Source: Hymenobacter sp.
GTDB taxonomy: Bacteria > Bacteroidota > Bacteroidia > Cytophagales > Hymenobacteraceae
Direction: 5' to 3'
NCBI GenBank assembly: GCA_028288445.1
Contig: JAQBNT010000246.1
Span: forward strand, 1-43,275
DNA length: 43,275 bases
A program made the position numbers and the translations under genes. This document shows positions 41,609 to 43,275 of the stretch, in pieces. A model generated the notes under the pieces. The model had not been told where the DNA came from. It ran no database searches and saw nothing but the letters and a program-made list of their open reading frames with translations. How positions within the stretch are numbered: position 1 is the stretch's first letter; every line of letters starts with the position of its first letter.

Positions 41609-41681
41609 AATTTGATGGCAAAGTTCTGTTTTTAAGCAAAGATGCATTATCGCAGCCTCAAATCCCGCGACTTATCCTACA

Positions 41682-43275
41682 CTAACCCCGCGCCACCGAA
41701 GCCATTTCGCTAACCCCCACAAACTCCGGGTACAAGCTCACCAGCACCTTTTCCGGCGTGAGCGGGGCCGAGAACGACAGCGCCGTGTGGCCCTGGAAGG
41801 CCCGCACCGCGTCGCGCAGGGCGAAGTAGGTGCCGATGCCGTACATGAGCGGCGGCTCGCCCACGGCCTTGGAGCGCAGGATGGCCTTGGGGTGGCCCGG
41901 CGTGTCTAGGAAATGCACGTCGAGCACTTTCGGGGCGGCGTAGATGTCGGGGATTTTGTAGCTGTTGAGCGAGTTGCTGAGCAGGCGGCCCTCGGCGTTG
42001 TAGGCCACTTCTTCCATGGTCATCCAGCCGATGCCCTGCACTGCGCCGCCCTCAATCTGGCCCCGGTCGATGACGGGGTTGAAACTCTGGCCGAAATCGT
42101 GGGCAATGCGCAGGGCATCCACGGTGTAGGTGCCGCGCAGGCAGTCCACCGTCACGGTGGTGAGGGCCGTGCCATACACGTGGTAGGCGAAGGGGTGACC
42201 CTGGTTCACGGTGGCGTCGAAATGCAGGTCGGGGGTGGCGTAGTGGGCGTTTTCGGTGAGGGCCACGCGCTTCCAGAAGGCCGAGGACACCAGCTTGTCC
42301 CAGGTGGTTTCGGTGGGGATTCCTGCGGCCAGTACTTCCTCGCCCCGGATTTCCAGGCCCTCGTAGTTGAGCGTGTATTCCGTTTCGGCGTGGCGCAGCA
42401 GGCGTTCGCGCAGGGCGGCGCAGGCCATTTCGGTGGCCTTGCCGTTGAGGTCGGCGGTGGCGCTGGCGGCGCTGGGGGAGGTGTTGGCGACGCGGGTGGT
42501 GTTGGTGGTTTCGATTTTGATGCGTGAAATTGAAATGCCCAGCGTGCGGGCCGCCACCTGCGCGATTTTCGTGTTCACGCCCTGGCCCATTTCCACCGCG
42601 CCGGTGCTGATGCCCACCGAGCCGTCGGAATAGATGTGCACCAGCGCCCTCGTCTGGTTCATGGGCGTTTTGGTGAACGAGATGCCGAAGCAAATCGGCA
42701 TTACCGCGAAGCCTTTTTTCTTCAGCTTATTGGTCTGGTTGAACTGCTCAACTTCGGCCCGAATCCCAGCCAAATCGAACTCCTGCGCCGCCGTGTCCCA
42801 GGCCTGCTCGGCGTGGCACATTTCAGCTTCCTGCCGGTAGGAGAATAGGTCGCCCTCGCGCAGTAGATTCTTTCGCTGAATCTCGAAAGCCGGCACACCC
42901 AATTCTTCAGCCGCCTTAGCAATAGCTGATTCAATCACGAACATGCCCTGCGGCCCGCCGAAGCCCCGAAAGGCCGTATTCGGCGGCAGGTTGGTTCGGC
43001 ACGAAAAGGCCGTAGCCGTCACGTTGGGTACGAAATAGGCGTTGGTGGCGTGGAAGAGCGTGCGCTCCATCACGGCTGGCGAGAGGTCGGCAGCAGCTCC
43101 GGCATTTTGGTAGAAGGTAACTTCGTAGGCCACGATTTTGAGGCCCTTATCGAAGCCGATTTTGAAATCGGACGAGTAGGGGTGGCGCTTGCCGGTCATG
43201 CGCATGTCGGCCATGCGGTCGAGCACCAGCTTCACCGGCTTTTTGGTGACGAAGGCGCCCAGCGCGGCCAGCGCC
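41682..43275 (-). CDS. xdhB: Xanthine dehydrogenase molybdopterin-binding subunit, cut by window edge
   Basis: The visible C-terminal 531 codons belong to the large molybdenum subunit that oxidises hypoxanthine and xanthine to urate. The frame remains open to 43275, so the N-terminal part lies outside. Motifs are FRGFGGPQG (molybdopterin binding), AVEMGQGVNTK, and the catalytic Glu in the AVGEPPLMYGIG segment. The FNPVIDRGQIEGGAVQGIG stretch is also characteristic. It supplies urate to the PuuD-UraH-UraD route, although it is separated from that operon by unrelated genes. The FAD and iron-sulfur subunit is expected beyond the right edge. Confidence 0.92.
   Translation of the reverse strand, partial: ALAALGAFVTKKPVKLVLDRMADMRMTGKRHPYSSDFKIGFDKGLKIVAYEVTFYQNAGAAADLSPAVMERTLFHATNAYFVPNVTATAFSCRTNLPPNTAFRGFGGPQGMFVIESAIAKAAEELGVPAFEIQRKNLLREGDLFSYRQEAEMCHAEQAWDTAAQEFDLAGIRAEVEQFNQTNKLKKKGFAVMPICFGISFTKTPMNQTRALVHIYSDGSVGISTGAVEMGQGVNTKIAQVAARTLGISISRIKIETTNTTRVANTSPSAASATADLNGKATEMACAALRERLLRHAETEYTLNYEGLEIRGEEVLAAGIPTETTWDKLVSSAFWKRVALTENAHYATPDLHFDATVNQGHPFAYHVYGTALTTVTVDCLRGTYTVDALRIAHDFGQSFNPVIDRGQIEGGAVQGIGWMTMEEVAYNAEGRLLSNSLNSYKIPDIYAAPKVLDVHFLDTPGHPKAILRSKAVGEPPLMYGIGTYFALRDAVRAFQGHTALSFSAPLTPEKVLVSLYPEFVGVSEMASVARG

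Overview
The window looks like a high-GC member of the Bacteroidetes, most like Hymenobacter or a close relative in the Cytophagales. The signs are SprB-type repeats, a DUF4136 lipoprotein, TAnnTTTG promoter elements, families otherwise seen in Bacteroidetes phages, and dispersed palindromic repeats. The genus is an inference from gene content and style, not from a marker gene.

Positions 1 to about 20,480 are a prophage or prophage-like element read entirely on the + strand. The order is an unknown gene cut by the window edge, a ParB-type DNA methyltransferase, small and large terminase subunits, a control region with twin palindromes, portal, small proteins, and a duplicated connector-like protein. 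A lysis cassette follows (coiled-coil membrane protein, holin-like protein, secreted CHAP-type endolysin, and a lipoprotein with a C-terminal membrane anchor that has unimolecular-spanin architecture). Next comes a self-contained amidoligase module between two terminators, then tail genes ending in a 961-residue tape measure. Most genes overlap by ATGA or similar junctions. I recognise no major capsid, head protease, integrase or repressor.

Positions 20,528 to 22,122 are an IS1182-like insertion sequence. It may separate a promoter from the hypothetical gene at 22,146. To about 25,150 there are two more genes of unknown function and an array of 21-bp tandem repeats. Positions 25,336 to 28,872 hold an ABC exporter, a histidine-phosphatase-fold protein and a DUF4136 lipoprotein, with a perfect 32-bp inverted repeat between the first two.

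Positions 28,957 to 37,755 are a purine (urate) catabolism locus. xdhC and puuD lie on the - strand. Divergent from them on + are allB, allC, allE, a small membrane protein, uraD, uraH and a CitE/HpcH-fold enzyme. The xanthine dehydrogenase large subunit is at the right edge (41,682 onward, - strand, cut by the window). Together these should take xanthine through urate, 5-hydroxyisourate, OHCU, allantoin, allantoate and ureidoglycine to ureidoglycolate. The CitE-fold enzyme may handle the resulting glyoxylate. The stretch between that enzyme and xdhB holds a large lipoprotein gene, a frameshifted remnant of a GH3 beta-glucosidase, and a notably AT-rich gene joining a winged-helix domain to a PD-(D/E)XK-like motif, probably acquired horizontally.
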